Below, piece after piece: positions 32,032 through 42,194 of a stretch of 64,000 nt of DNA. The position numbers and the translations under genes were made by a program. Below the pieces are notes generated by a model. That model was not told the origin of the DNA and did not search any database. It was given only the letters and a program-made list of their open reading frames with translations. The stretch lies in contig OZ038439.1 in NCBI GenBank assembly GCA_964036275.1, positions 8,926,669 through 8,990,668 on the forward strand, in the 5' to 3' direction. Position 1 is the first letter of the stretch. Each line of letters starts with the position of its first letter. This DNA comes from Litoditis marina. Taxonomy: Eukaryota; Nematoda; Chromadorea; Rhabditida; Rhabditidae.

Positions 32032-35000
32032 TTAATCCCATGGATCATAGGCTTCGAGTTCTCCTCTGTAGTCGTCGCGAAACCAGTCGTCAATGCCAAT
32101 ATTATCATCAGAATATCCATAGCTGTCACCAATATTATCATCAGAATACCCATAGCTGTCATTTTGCTCATTACGCTCGAGCGGCTCGAGCGTCTCTTGT
32201 TCACTTTTCACTTCCAGAATCGCCTATAAACTGGGTTACAGGAGAGAAAACAATTTAAAGAGCCAAATTATACCCATATATAATATACAACTGAAGCCAT
32301 ACACCAGTAAGGTTGTCCGAATAATCAGAAAAATTCGAAAAACGTACAACTGTTTAGCGGAAAAGATGAAAATCGGTGCACTTTTGATGAAAAATCTTAG
32401 ATTTTTACGTATTTATATCTAAAAACGGATTGATTTTCGTCGCTTAGTCAGACCTTACTGGTGTACTAAAGCTAACTAGATATGCTCACCTTGAGAATGT
32501 TCATGTTATATGTTTCGGCCAACTGAAACATTTCTGCTCTATTGAGAGAGCCATAATCCTCAAAGTTGATACAGAGATCTTCAACCTTCTTGGTAACCTT
32601 CGCCACAATGAATCTGTCGGCAGCATTGAGCAAATCGGATAGAGCTTCTGCAAACAGACGAGATTGTCTTCTAAGACTGCACATTACGTATTATATCATC
32701 GACCACTTCCACAACGAAGAGGTACTCAGACCTTAGGCTGTTAATTACAATTCGCGTTTGGTCGAAACTGTATTGCGACAAATCTAGAGACAATGCGGGC
32801 GCCGGACGGAGAGTGCATATACAGTTATTTACTGTTTTGCAACGACGCATGTTCTGAGTACTTTGTCAACCACAGTAGCTAACCATCAACCTAGTACCAA
32901 TCATACCCTAAATGCTCAGCGTTTTGAGAACCCCCCCCCCCCCTATTTTTGGTCCGAAGATTTGGGCAAACCCCCCCCCCCCCTCAAAAATTGTCTGATT
33001 TAGCGATTTTCTAAATTAAGGGCAAAACCCCCCTGTTTGAAAAAGTCACAACTCTGAGGCATTCAGGGTATGGTACCAATTAACCAGTTGACCATTTTTC
33101 TAGTAACCACGTTGGAACCGGTTTTTACAATATCATACTGAGTGGTTAACAAAGCGGTTCCAAATCAAATAACCAGTAACATAGTGGATCGTTAACCCAT
33201 GCGCTTAACGAAATACTCGGTTGGATGAAGAATACTCCCCGCCCCCTGCCACAAATCAGGTGATCTTCTTAGCTGTGCAAATGAAAAATTATGTTATGTT
33301 CGTCTCGTAACTTGTATCGTGGTTTCTCAGAAAAAGAAAACATGATTATCCTGAGTCCTGACATCAGTGGTAATCGAAATAAGAAGTGAGCTCCCAACTT
33401 TACCTTTGCCGGGTGGCCAGTAGAATTGACCATCGACCACGTCCAAAAGAGCAGTCATCGTTTCCGCCGAAACATGTCCAATCAACACTTCAGACTGGTT
33501 TTTCTCCACAAAAGGACCGTAGAAAAGAAACTCGAAATACGGCGACTCCGAGGCCAAAGCCTGAAAGACGCCTCAAAGTTGTATTCTCCAACGTCGTGTC
33601 TCAACTTCTGATTTCTTCTTACTTTTTAATTCCTACTTCTACATATTTTTCACGCTCTCACTTGCGTAATAAATCATCATCAAAGTTTAACCAGTGGCAA
33701 ACGGAAGGAAAAAGTAGAAAAAAAACAAATCACTGACGCCTGGTTTATACTTAGTTCATATCAGAAAAGCCGTGAGTCTTAATTGGAATAATGTACACAT
33801 GACATGAAAATGAAAAGAACACGTTACCCCTTTGCTGACATGGAACTTCTTTTCCTCCACACAGAGAGCAACATCGGTAGCTGGAGTGGGAACTTGGTAG
33901 TCGCGCAGTGGTTTGATGCTGGAAATAATTACTGTTTGGAGTCGTCGGATGGCACATCAACGACCTAAGAAAGAATATTTGAACTGCCGCTTTCAGTGAA
34001 CCAGCAGGTGGTAAACTTTTGCAGGTTGGTAGGGAGAGAGGCTATTGTAAAACTCTGATATTATACAGTCACCCCCATACACCAGCAAGGTTGTCCGAAC
34101 CGAATAGTCACAAAAGTTCAAAAAACGGACTACTTTCCAGCCGAAAACATGATAATCGGTCTACTTTTGATAAAAAAATTCTAAATTTTCACGTGTTCAC
34201 ATCTGAAAACGGCTTACTTTTTGTCGCTTAGTCAGACCTTACTGGTGTATGGTCACCCCCCCCCCCCCCCCCCCACCCCAAGTATGCCTCACAAAACAGA
34301 AGAAGTGCTCGTACCCGGCGAATTCTTTATTTAACCCGGTATTTCATTAACCCTAGCAGTTAACCATTAACCGGGTGGTTAACGCGTTTGTTAACCACTT
34401 GTTAACCCCAAATTTCCACCAAAAGACATTGTAAAAAGGGTTAACAAGTGGTTAACAAAAGGGTTAACCAAGTAACCCGGTTAAGGTTAACTGATAGGGT
34501 TAACGAAATACCGGGTTCCTTGTGGAATTGGCCCTGGTACCCACATAACCTAATCAACTGGTGAGAAAAGACATTGTAAATGACCCCTCCCTTTCTCTTA
34601 GGAGATGAAGAGACTTACTTTCTTGAGCACAGATGCTTGAAAAACTAACCCCAGCCCTTGAAGAAGACGAAATTTGACCTCAATGTCGATAACCTCTCCA
34701 TACAACTCAGATCGCCGCATCGAAGTTGCCGAATACTGACTTTGGTCCAAATTGTGATCGATCTGTAGAAATTCTTAGCAGTTTTCACTCAAGAAATCTA
34801 CTCTCTTATACCCACCGTTCAAAAAAACATTGAAAAAATACTTAGGATTATACCCCACAAATAAAAACACCTAAAACAACTTCTTTCGCTCATATTGACG
34901 TGACATATGTTGAAATTTGCCAGATAGATATTTTTTTGGTATTTCCGATCGAAAGCCGGCTCGTTTTTAGAAAAAGTTTGAAAATAAATTACCCCCCCCC

Positions 35001-36734
35001 CCCTCTCTCTCTTGAGGCAGGTAAATAGCAAAATAGTGTATTTTTTCAACTGCCCCAAATCTCACCTGTGAAATTAGTTTTCCCTCGGAATAGAATAAAA
35101 TGGTTAGCTCCATATTCCACGTAGATCCTTCATTTCGCGGCATAGCTACCGGTTTAGAGGTCTTCGTTGACCTGCGCAACTCAACGATAGGGCCAAACCA
35201 CAAATCAACATCATCAAGAATAGCCCTGGAAAGGTGCTTTGATAGCAGGCCCTGCCGGCCAATATCAATTGTAACCGCCCCCAAATGTAACCACCGAAAG
35301 TCAATTGCGCCCAAGACGGATAAGACTAAACCTGTCTAAAACAATCATCGAAGCTCACTCGCGTACGTTTCTCTAAAATTCACTCGGAAGTTTGACACAT
35401 GGTTCCATTTTACACAGCTACATTTCAATAATGATGGTCACATGTGACGGCGGTTACATCATGGTTACATTTGACATTGGTTACAAATGACATTCGCCGA
35501 TCCTGCCTCGTTTGTGGGAACTCTGAAAAAAGAAAAGCTAATCTCTTAATATCCAACTACAAAAACCCCAGTAACATCCAGTTTGATTGAATTAGGCCTA
35601 AATACGTGTTTATCTATCGAGAAAAGACGGTTGCGATTGAATGGACCAGATCTCTCACTCAAGGACTGAAGCTGGAAGAAAAGAGGCCAAATATCTCTTA
35701 GAGACCAGGTGGCCGTATTCACTAAGCTCAAATAGCGGGGTAAGCTATTCGAGCAAAATTCAAATAGTGCACTACAAACTACTCACTCACTTGTTTTGAT
35801 ATTCATTTTTCTTATATGTGATACTAGCAAACCCGCGCCTACTAATCACCAGAAAATATAATAAAATTATTGTAACCTGATTTAGAATTCGATCCTTGAA
35901 ATACACGGCTATTTGAGCTTAGTGAATACAGCCACAGGTTTGTTCACTGTAAATCACCCAAAAAAGATCGAGTCTATTTTTCTAAAATACCACTTTACCA
36001 GGCTTCCTACAGAAAGAACCAGTTCTTAAAGGAAAAACACCCACAGAAAGTAATTTTCATCGATATGCAAGATGACATCTTCGTAGAAATTGACCTTTAC
36101 GTTGTTGAAGCGAATTTCCCGCGGCCTCTCTCCAGCTGGAAAGTATTCTCATTTTCACAATCAACTTTAACCGAACTCCTTTCCTGTGAGCAAACCAAGT
36201 GGGCGATGCCAAAAAATTCATTTCCAACAGGTTGACAGTGTGAGATAAGTGGTCATACTATTATACTTAGCAGTGAATAGTTAAAGCAGGACGAATATGT
36301 GGACCAATCCCGGGTTAACGGTCCTTTAAACTGCGGTTGAAAAATGTAGTGCAGTTTAAAGGACTGAAGCGTTGCGATTGGGCCACATACTCGGCCTTCT
36401 TTAAATACCGAACCCAGATTTAGAAACTTCATCGGAAACAAAAAAACTAGTTCACCCGATACATTAAGAAAACCGACCTCATGCGTCAAATCAAGTGCAT
36501 CTTACGTTTTCTCTTTCACCCAATCGTGAAGATTACGAGTTTCAAAGTTCCAGTTCAAACAAAAGTGCTGAGGAACAAACAATTGTACATTGTAACTAGT
36601 TAGAACCACTTCTATCTGGTGGTTTACACTGGAGAACATGTGAAGTGCACAGCCGAGCAGTGAGATATAGTATATCGTCTAGGAATAAATGTAATATGTA
36701 ACCAACCGGGTACTCTGTTCGGTGGCGACTCCAT
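32032..36734 (-). CDS. BTB/POZ-domain protein with MATH-like N-terminal region, 329 aa
   Basis: Eight exons read leftwards: 36734-36707, 36135-36045, 35225-35066, 34762-34650, 33918-33828, 33560-33404, 32647-32490, 32223-32032; 990 nt with TAA, all phases agreeing. The N-terminal region (residues 1-131) includes ERPREIRFNNVKV and STWNMELTILFYSEGKLI. The BTB region (~132-266) includes TDVALCVEEKKFHVSK, ESPYFEFLFYGPFVEKNQSE and LSDLLNAADRFIV. The last exon codes an acidic tail with DSYGYSDDNIG directly repeated. An AG acceptor at 36779 precedes the 5' leader, suggesting trans-splicing. It is the first and best kept gene of the tandem array. A CUL-3 adaptor role is possible by family, not shown. 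Confidence 0.87.
32291..32465. repeat. Dispersed element CACCAGTAAGGT...ACCTTACTGGTG
   Basis: The terminal inverted repeat is ACACCAGTAAGGTTGTCCGA / CTTAGTCAGACCTTACTGGT, and the interior has AAAAACGGACTACTTTT-like inverted pieces. The second complete copy is at 34,074-34,252. Degenerate copies lie near 8,650, 12,390, 16,120, 26,760, 30,780, 47,960, 48,580, 49,930, 56,460, 56,930, 59,570 and 63,380. Confidence 0.75.
34074..34274. repeat. CACCAGTAAGGT-type element followed by a C19 tract
   Basis: It reads from CATACACCAGCAAGGTTGTC to GTCAGACCTTACTGGTGTAT. A run of 19 C (34256-34274) follows after a few bases. It lies in an intron of the 329-aa BTB gene. Confidence 0.75.
34317..34533. mobile_element. 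GTTAACC foldback element, 9-bp TSD
   Basis: It begins GGCGAATTCTTTATTTAACC and ends TTCCTTGTGGAATTGGCC. The interior is iterated GGTTAAC / GTTAACC. The flanks CTCGTACCC (34308-34316) and CTGGTACCC (34534-34542) match at 8 of 9. A close relative is at 56,133-56,355. Confidence 0.85.
35257..35498. mobile_element. Palindromic AATGTAACC element, copy 2
   Basis: It shares core and ends with 7930-8206 and begins GGCCAATATCAATTGTAACC. The flanking 9-mers GGCCCTGCC and GATCCTGCC match at 7 of 9. It lies about 30 bp upstream of the acceptor of a BTB exon (35225) in transcript direction. Confidence 0.75.
36285..36410. repeat. Foldback AGGACGAATATGTGGACC
   Basis: The left arm is AGGACGAATATGTGGACCAA and the right arm GGCCACATACTCGGCC, with an inner TTTAAACTGC palindrome. 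It is a third copy of the family at 11,173 and 25,901, in intron 1 of the 329-aa BTB gene. Confidence 0.65.
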
Positions 36735-37268
36735 AAAGACAGCTTTCACTGGCAGAAAGACACTCGTTCGAGAATGAACTGCAAATAAGGAAATATAGGG
36801 TAAATTCTTTATCTAGTCGTTTCTTGGTAACGTAACAGTTTTTAAGGTAACCATAAATAAAAACCGGTTACCTGTCAGCCGTTAAGATTAACTTGGTTAG
36901 ATACAATGATAACCTTTTATGTGTGTACCTTATGGTTACCAAAAAAGTTACGTTACCAAAACACGAGGTTACTTAAGTGGAACTGGGCGGTAACACATAA
37001 CAAATTCGAAAAATGTGAGAATGCGACAATATATACGAGTTGCGACAATATATACGAGTCGAAGAGGGCACACGATCAGCACGTGTGTGAAAATGCGTCA
37101 AACCATGCAAGAGTGAATAAGCAATAAAGAGAACTGAATTAAACTATAAAAAAACGCCACCCTTTTTTAATTTAATTTTTGATGCAAGCCGCCTCGAATT
37201 TTCGAAATTCGCGGAGTGCAACCATGGGTTACGGTATTGTGAATGGAGCACGTTTACGTTGACTCGTC

Positions 37269-37737
37269 ATATTAATGGATTCCGCGACATACAACTCGTC
37301 CCCGCGCGTCGCGTGAGCGACAACTCGTCCCTCAACATGCGACAACTCGTCCCCAATGTTTCATCCCAAAACTGACTGAAAACTCGGTTTCGAAGTGAAA
37401 TTATTCGTTCTAAAGTGTTATGCTTATTATAGAATACAAATTAACTATAGATATGTTCCGAAAATTGGTTTTTTCACCATATATTCGAGAGAAAACAACA
37501 CATTAAAGATAATTTTGATAATTATAGCATAATATGGCTTATCTTTGTGATTTCCAATGGTTTTCTATTTCTGAAGTTACGTACAGTCTCTTTTATGAAA
37601 TACAACCTAGTCACTACTTTTATTTGTAATTTTCATGCAAATTTGAGCAATTTTTGGGTTGGGACGAGTTGTCGCTGCGGCGGGGACGAGTTGTCGCACG
37701 CAACGCGGGGACGAGTTGTCCGTAAACGATATTAATG
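37269..37737. mobile_element. Element with clustered GACAACTCGTCCCCG subterminal repeats
   Basis: ATATTAATG flanks 37278-37728 on both sides (37269-37277 and 37729-37737), a 9-bp direct repeat. Inside, three copies of ACAACTCGTCCC lie in the left ~85 bp and three inverted copies (GGGACGAGTTGTCGC) in the right ~70 bp. The middle is AT-rich and noncoding. It lies just downstream of the MSP gene. Confidence 0.75.
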
Positions 37738-37912
37738 CAGCCATTAATGTTTTTGATTTTGATTGTGTTAGTTTCAAAAACGCCATGTAATGTACATAAG
37801 CATCGATGAAATTATGCGAATTCCTCTGACGTTTAACAGATGAATTACTCACCTTTTCAGATATGACACTTTTCTTTGAATTTTTATTTTTATTTTTTTG
37901 AGATACAAATCG

Positions 37913-37918
37913 TTTATT
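37913..37918 (-). terminator. AATAAA polyadenylation signal of MSP
   Basis: On the minus strand the stop codon and signal read CCTTGAATAAACG, so the signal overlaps the stop by one base. Cleavage is expected 10-20 bases downstream. Confidence 0.75.
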
Positions 37919-38301
37919 CAAGGATTGTACTCGATGGGGAGGTTCTTTCTGCGGACCATTCCGTCTCCCTGGAACCACTCCCTGCGGAACTGCTTGGCAG
38001 CTCCATCGGGGGTGTTGGTCCACTCGATGGTGATACGGTCGTTGTTGGTGTCCTCCTGTCCGTAGGCGAAAGCGTCGCAAGACACAGCCATGAGGATGGC
38101 CTCCTTGGGGTCGAGAACTCCGCTTCCGGGGTCAACACCAAGACGCTTCATGTTGGTCGTCTTGATGGCCCATCCGATACGGCGAGCAGAAGAGTTGACA
38201 ATCTTGATGTGGTAGGTGTGCTTGTCATCGTAGGGGGCGTTGAAGACGATCTTCGTGCCGGGCTGGGTCAGGATATCTCCGGGAGGGACAGATTGGGCCA
38301 T
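37918..38301 (-). CDS. msp: Major sperm protein (MSP)
   Basis: Intronless 127-residue ORF, the canonical nematode MSP length. It starts [20 protein letters not shown] and ends with [20 protein letters not shown] plus a short tail. MSP polymerises to drive amoeboid sperm motility and is also a secreted oocyte-maturation signal; there is no signal peptide, as is normal for the family. The immunoglobulin-like beta fold is full length with no breaks. Codon use is strongly biased to C/G-ending codons, typical of highly expressed worm genes. An AATAAA shares the last base of the stop codon, implying a very short 3' UTR. A GATA-type motif lies ~90 bp upstream of the start. The gene stands alone, between a MITE and a composite foldback. 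Confidence 0.97.
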   Translation of the reverse strand: MAQSVPPGDILTQPGTKIVFNAPYDDKHTYHIKIVNSSARRIGWAIKTTNMKRLGVDPGSGVLDPKEAILMAVSCDAFAYGQEDTNNDRITIEWTNTPDGAAKQFRREWFQGDGMVRRKNLPIEYNP

Positions 38302-38387
38302 TGCTGCTGCGATGTGAATTTGTACCGTAACGGGTTAGTGTTTGAAAAAGGAAACTGTATGTACGTCAGCATTTGACTATAAGAGTT

Positions 38388-38400
38388 CGCCTATCAAAGT
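38388..38400 (-). promoter_or_regulatory. Candidate GATA-factor site upstream of MSP
   Basis: The minus strand reads CTTTGATAGG about 90 bp before the ATG. Worm MSP promoters are known to use GATA-type sites for spermatogenesis expression; the assignment here is by motif and position only. Confidence 0.35.
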
Positions 38401-38538
38401 TGGGAGTTTTTGGTCGGAAAAGAAACTAAAACAATGCGCGTTAGTCCGATCGGATGTGCTTGTAGTTTGGTGCCCGTGCGTTTTGGTAAAGATCAAACTA
38501 CAACTCGGATATGATCACATTTCCTCCCTCCCAGTCAG

Positions 38539-39165
38539 GCGACTGCATGTCCCTGGGACAAGAATGGGACGTTCCATGTCCCGGTACTGTCCCGGGACGG
38601 TACCAAGAATTACGGGTGAATTCTATATCTAACCCGCTTTTTAGGTAACCTAACCCTTTTTTTGGTAACCCTTTTTTCAGGTTACTTCGGTTAACCTGAA
38701 AGTAACCTAAAACCAAAAACAGGTTACCCTCAAATTTGGCTTGAAAACTCGTTTTAATTGTTATTTTTGATGGTAACCCGATTTTGGTTTGAGGTTACTT
38801 AGAGGTTACTTACTCAAGTAACCTGGAAAAATGGTTACCAAAAAAGGGTTAGGTTACCTAAAAAGCGGGTTAGTTAGTTGTAGAATTGGCCAAAATGGCC
38901 TACGGTAGAAATGGAGCATATTTCAAATCAAATCAAATATTTATTACACAGTGTGTAATAACGGAACGAAAGTTTGAAACGCGAATGGTTGCAAAAAAAA
39001 AGATTGGTGTATGGTGTATAATTTGCATATAAAAGTCAGGATGGAGGAGAATTTTCGTTATCATTTATGCAAATCTGCTCCATTTCTACCGTAATTCTTG
39101 GTACCGTCCCGGGACAGTACCGGGACATTGGACGTCCCGTTCATGTCCCTGGGGCATGCGACTGC
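38539..39165. mobile_element. Composite foldback of TCCCGGGAC repeats, 8-bp TSD, with nested element
   Basis: The outer element (38547-39157) has arms such as GTACTGTCCCGGGACGGTAC and is flanked by GCGACTGC (38539-38546 and 39158-39165). A GGTTACC foldback (38615-38891) has split its left half: AAGAATTACGG and CTACGGTAGAAATGG were once contiguous, as the intact right arm shows. Confidence 0.8.
38615..38891. mobile_element. Nested GGTTACC foldback element
   Basis: It runs from GGTGAATTCTATATCTAACC to TTAGTTGTAGAATTGGCC with iterated GGTAACC / GGTTACC arms. It is inserted into the older outer foldback; only TACGG is clearly repeated at the flanks. Confidence 0.75.
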
Positions 39166-39616
39166 TGAGCACGTGTTCTTCTAAGTCGTCTTTGACGAGT
39201 AGACACCTCTTTATTTGAACTGTCTGCACCGGAAAAGGTGTGTTGATCGAAAATCAATGTTTGCTGAAGACAATACCTTACGCGTCTACACTTGGACAAA
39301 CACGCGGGGTGCGACTTTTTCAACGAAAATTCCTTCTAAAGACGTGAAATCTTCTCACTCAAGTTTTGATAGAACTGTCTTCTAGCTACAAACATAGAGA
39401 CTGAAGTCTTGTTGAAGTCCGACTGGAAACTTACTTTCGCTTGAGAAAGCTCCATCTACCAGTTTTCTGTTTTGCATTTATTTTTGAGTTGAGTTAAACT
39501 CAAAACCAATTGTTCGAAGTCGTGAACTGACAGCTCTAACGGAGACTCACTACAAATTAACCACAACATTTTCAGTATTTCGGTTATATAGGGGGTGCTC
39601 AGTTTATAAATATTTG

Positions 39617-39690
39617 TCTCTCGTCGGAATAGAACCTGCGAGGAAAATTTACGAAACAATGCGCTAACCACTGCGCTACCATAGCTGAAA
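39617..39690 (-). repeat. tRNA-derived SINE-like sequence
   Basis: The minus strand has a good A box in TGGTAGCGCAGTGGTTAGCG and a B-box-like AGGTTCTATTCCGACGAG. The arms are imperfect, so a functional tRNA is unlikely though not excluded. Confidence 0.55.
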
Positions 39691-42091
39691 TCTACAGCTT
39701 TGGAATCAAGGACATGTGTCCGTACACAGCGGAAATTGAGATATACAGTACCCTCCCTCCTTTCGGTTGGCGACGACTATACTGACCCTTCCAACATAGG
39801 GTGCAACTACGGTGTCTAGTACTTGCGAGAACGGTCGTTTGAATAAACCCCTGAACAAACACGAAGTATTCTATTAAAAAACCGCGCAAGTACAGTTCAC
39901 AGAGATCATATTTTGCAGAGAACAACTGTAGCACATTCGCACCAGGTACTATATGACAAAGGGATGGCAGAGTTCAAAGATCGACGAACGGACCAAGGGG
40001 TTCCGTTTTGATTGGTTTGTTTATTGCCATGCAAGCATGTGAGATACACATAGAGAAAAATAATCAACGAATTTTGAGCAACGTCCAGACGAGAATCGAA
40101 AAAAGACGTGATGAACACTCGAAAATTGAAACGAGTATGTAGGAACAAGTACACAGTAAAGGTCAGGTTACACACTCTATTTTTCTGACATTAACACAGT
40201 AAAGGTCAGGTTTAGATTGGAGTTGATCGTAATTACAGCACCGTGCCGACGTTTTTATTAACCAATAATCCCGTCAGTTATGTATCGTTCTTCTGGGTTT
40301 GTAGTTTGAACCCCCGGTGCAGTTTGGGCGATATTAGAAAATGTAGCAATTTCACAGGTCAAACTGAGCCCTCAGATTTATTCACTCCATAAACAAGTTT
40401 TTTCAGTACACCGACACTCCTTCTCAACTTATACCCTGCTATACTAGACGTCAATTGAATAGTACGGTAAAATTAGCATTCTAATGAGGCATCGTGCACT
40501 TTGTCATTGCACGTTTCTGAGCTCTGCTGTGTTTTACATGCTTCACGTGCCTGGGCAATTGCCTAACAGTATAGCATGCTGACGAATTGTCGACAAGAGA
40601 GCGTGTAGGGCGGAGACACACAAACTGTCGAAGACAGGAAATTGGGTCTCTAGCAAAATAGGGGCTTTTCCGTACTTGGATTAAATATCCCAACGCGTTT
40701 TTGAGTGCATCTACCAGACACTTTGTCGCCCTCGCTCTCTTTGAACTCGACTACCGGAAAGGCTATTCTATTGAACATCGCCGTTTGAGGTGACAATAGC
40801 ACCGCCGCGCACATTTATACAAATAGAAAAACGTGAGAACCATTCATTTTTGTGTTTTGTGAATCGGTAAAAGATTCACGCCGACTGCATCTCTATCATG
40901 TGAACTGCGGAGACGAAATTCAGGTAACGTATGTTGAAGGGAATATTAGTAATCTGCCTGGCGACGTAGCAATCTTTCAAAAATCTCACGAGATACCCCG
41001 TGAGCAAATAGCATGAGATTCTATTGAATTATGTGCTACAACATTGAGAGTGGACGATTAGCTCATGAGGAGTTTATGAGATTGAGGCTCGAAGGATGGC
41101 TACGCCGTCAGGTGTCTTATGTTACCAAAGTTGGGAATATTAGTAGTCTGCTATTTCTGGAAACACGTAATTGTGAATGACGAAGTATATCTCAGTGCAC
41201 GGTATTCAGAGATATTATTTCTCAGACACTAGGTTCATTTCAAGTTCGCTGCAAGGTGCAGGAATTGCACCCACGGGTGTATCCGGGGAGCGCGGGCTAA
41301 AAACCTATAGTCCGTTTCACCAATCAATGTCCTTCTACAGCAATCTTCAAATTATTCAGGAGGTTTTTTCTAATGAATAGATTATTAATTAAGGTTTCAA
41401 ACTTTCAGAGATTGTAGAAGTGAAGGTAGAAAACACAATAGCAAATTTTGAAATCATTCTAAAAACATAAAACTACCTAACGCTTAATTGGAAGTTTGAG
41501 CAGATTACTGTAGAGGGTTATAAGTGCGTGAAACAAACTATAAAACTGTACATGATGTTTTATTCTGCTGTTTATAGGTTCGATCTTGCCGCGTTTTTTT
41601 TTCAGAGCTGTGTTGGACATGCAGATCAAACTACAAATCAGTTGGAGTCATCAGCAAATTTTTTTTACAATATTGGGATCAAGTTTGTTCTGAGTATAGT
41701 ATACGGTCACTTCAGTTGATCAGAGAGCACTCAATGTTTCACGCGACATACATAACTGCCGCCGCCCCCGTACAAAGGTGTTTCTCGCCAATGCACCCAA
41801 ACAAAGCAGAACAAACAGGAAACGTGCGGAGAGTGACTATTCAAATGCAACGGACAGCCGACAGTTCACGGAGATCACTGTCTGCAAAATGGACTCAATG
41901 AACGATACAATACCCCAGAGACTCGGTTGATTCAGAGTTTGCTTCAACCGAAACAAGCCTATATCCTTATAGTGTATGTGCATGGTTCCTATTGTGTTTT
42001 TAGTTTGATCCCACTGTTTTCCGGTCAAAATACCAAGACTATGGTGTGGTATGAAATAGTCAAATTTCAGCTGAGGCTGCGGTCGTACGAG

Positions 42092-42118
42092 CCCCCCCCC
42101 CCCCCCCCCCCCCCCCCC
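42092..42118. repeat. C27 homopolymer tract
   Basis: 27 consecutive C. It is the longest of many C/G runs of 10 or more in the window; others are at 6172, 6927, 32931, 32972, 34256, 34992, 45065 and 49857. Confidence 0.95.
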
Positions 42119-42140
42119 GATTGGAAGGCAGCGATCCAAT

Positions 42141-42194
42141 GGTGCAAATGATATGTATCGATTGAGCAGCTAATCGATACTCATAGTTTGCACC
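42141..42194. repeat. 54-nt hairpin, pre-miRNA-like
   Basis: The arms GGTGCAAATGATATGTATCG and the complementary CGATACTCATAGTTTGCACC pair over 23 positions with about three mismatches around an 8-base loop. Size and mismatch pattern suit a miRNA precursor or a small palindromic repeat. There is no expression evidence. Confidence 0.6.

Noticed and set aside
36521..36585. Possible BTB-gene exon reading HFCLNWNFETRNLHDW on the minus strand
   Set aside because: It has splice-like ends but the wrong phase to join the next exon, and it has no counterpart in the other copies. Exon 1 joins exon 2 directly in all four.
37607..38141. Overlapping long frames on both strands at the MSP locus
   Set aside because: They are shadows of the strongly codon-biased MSP gene in other frames.
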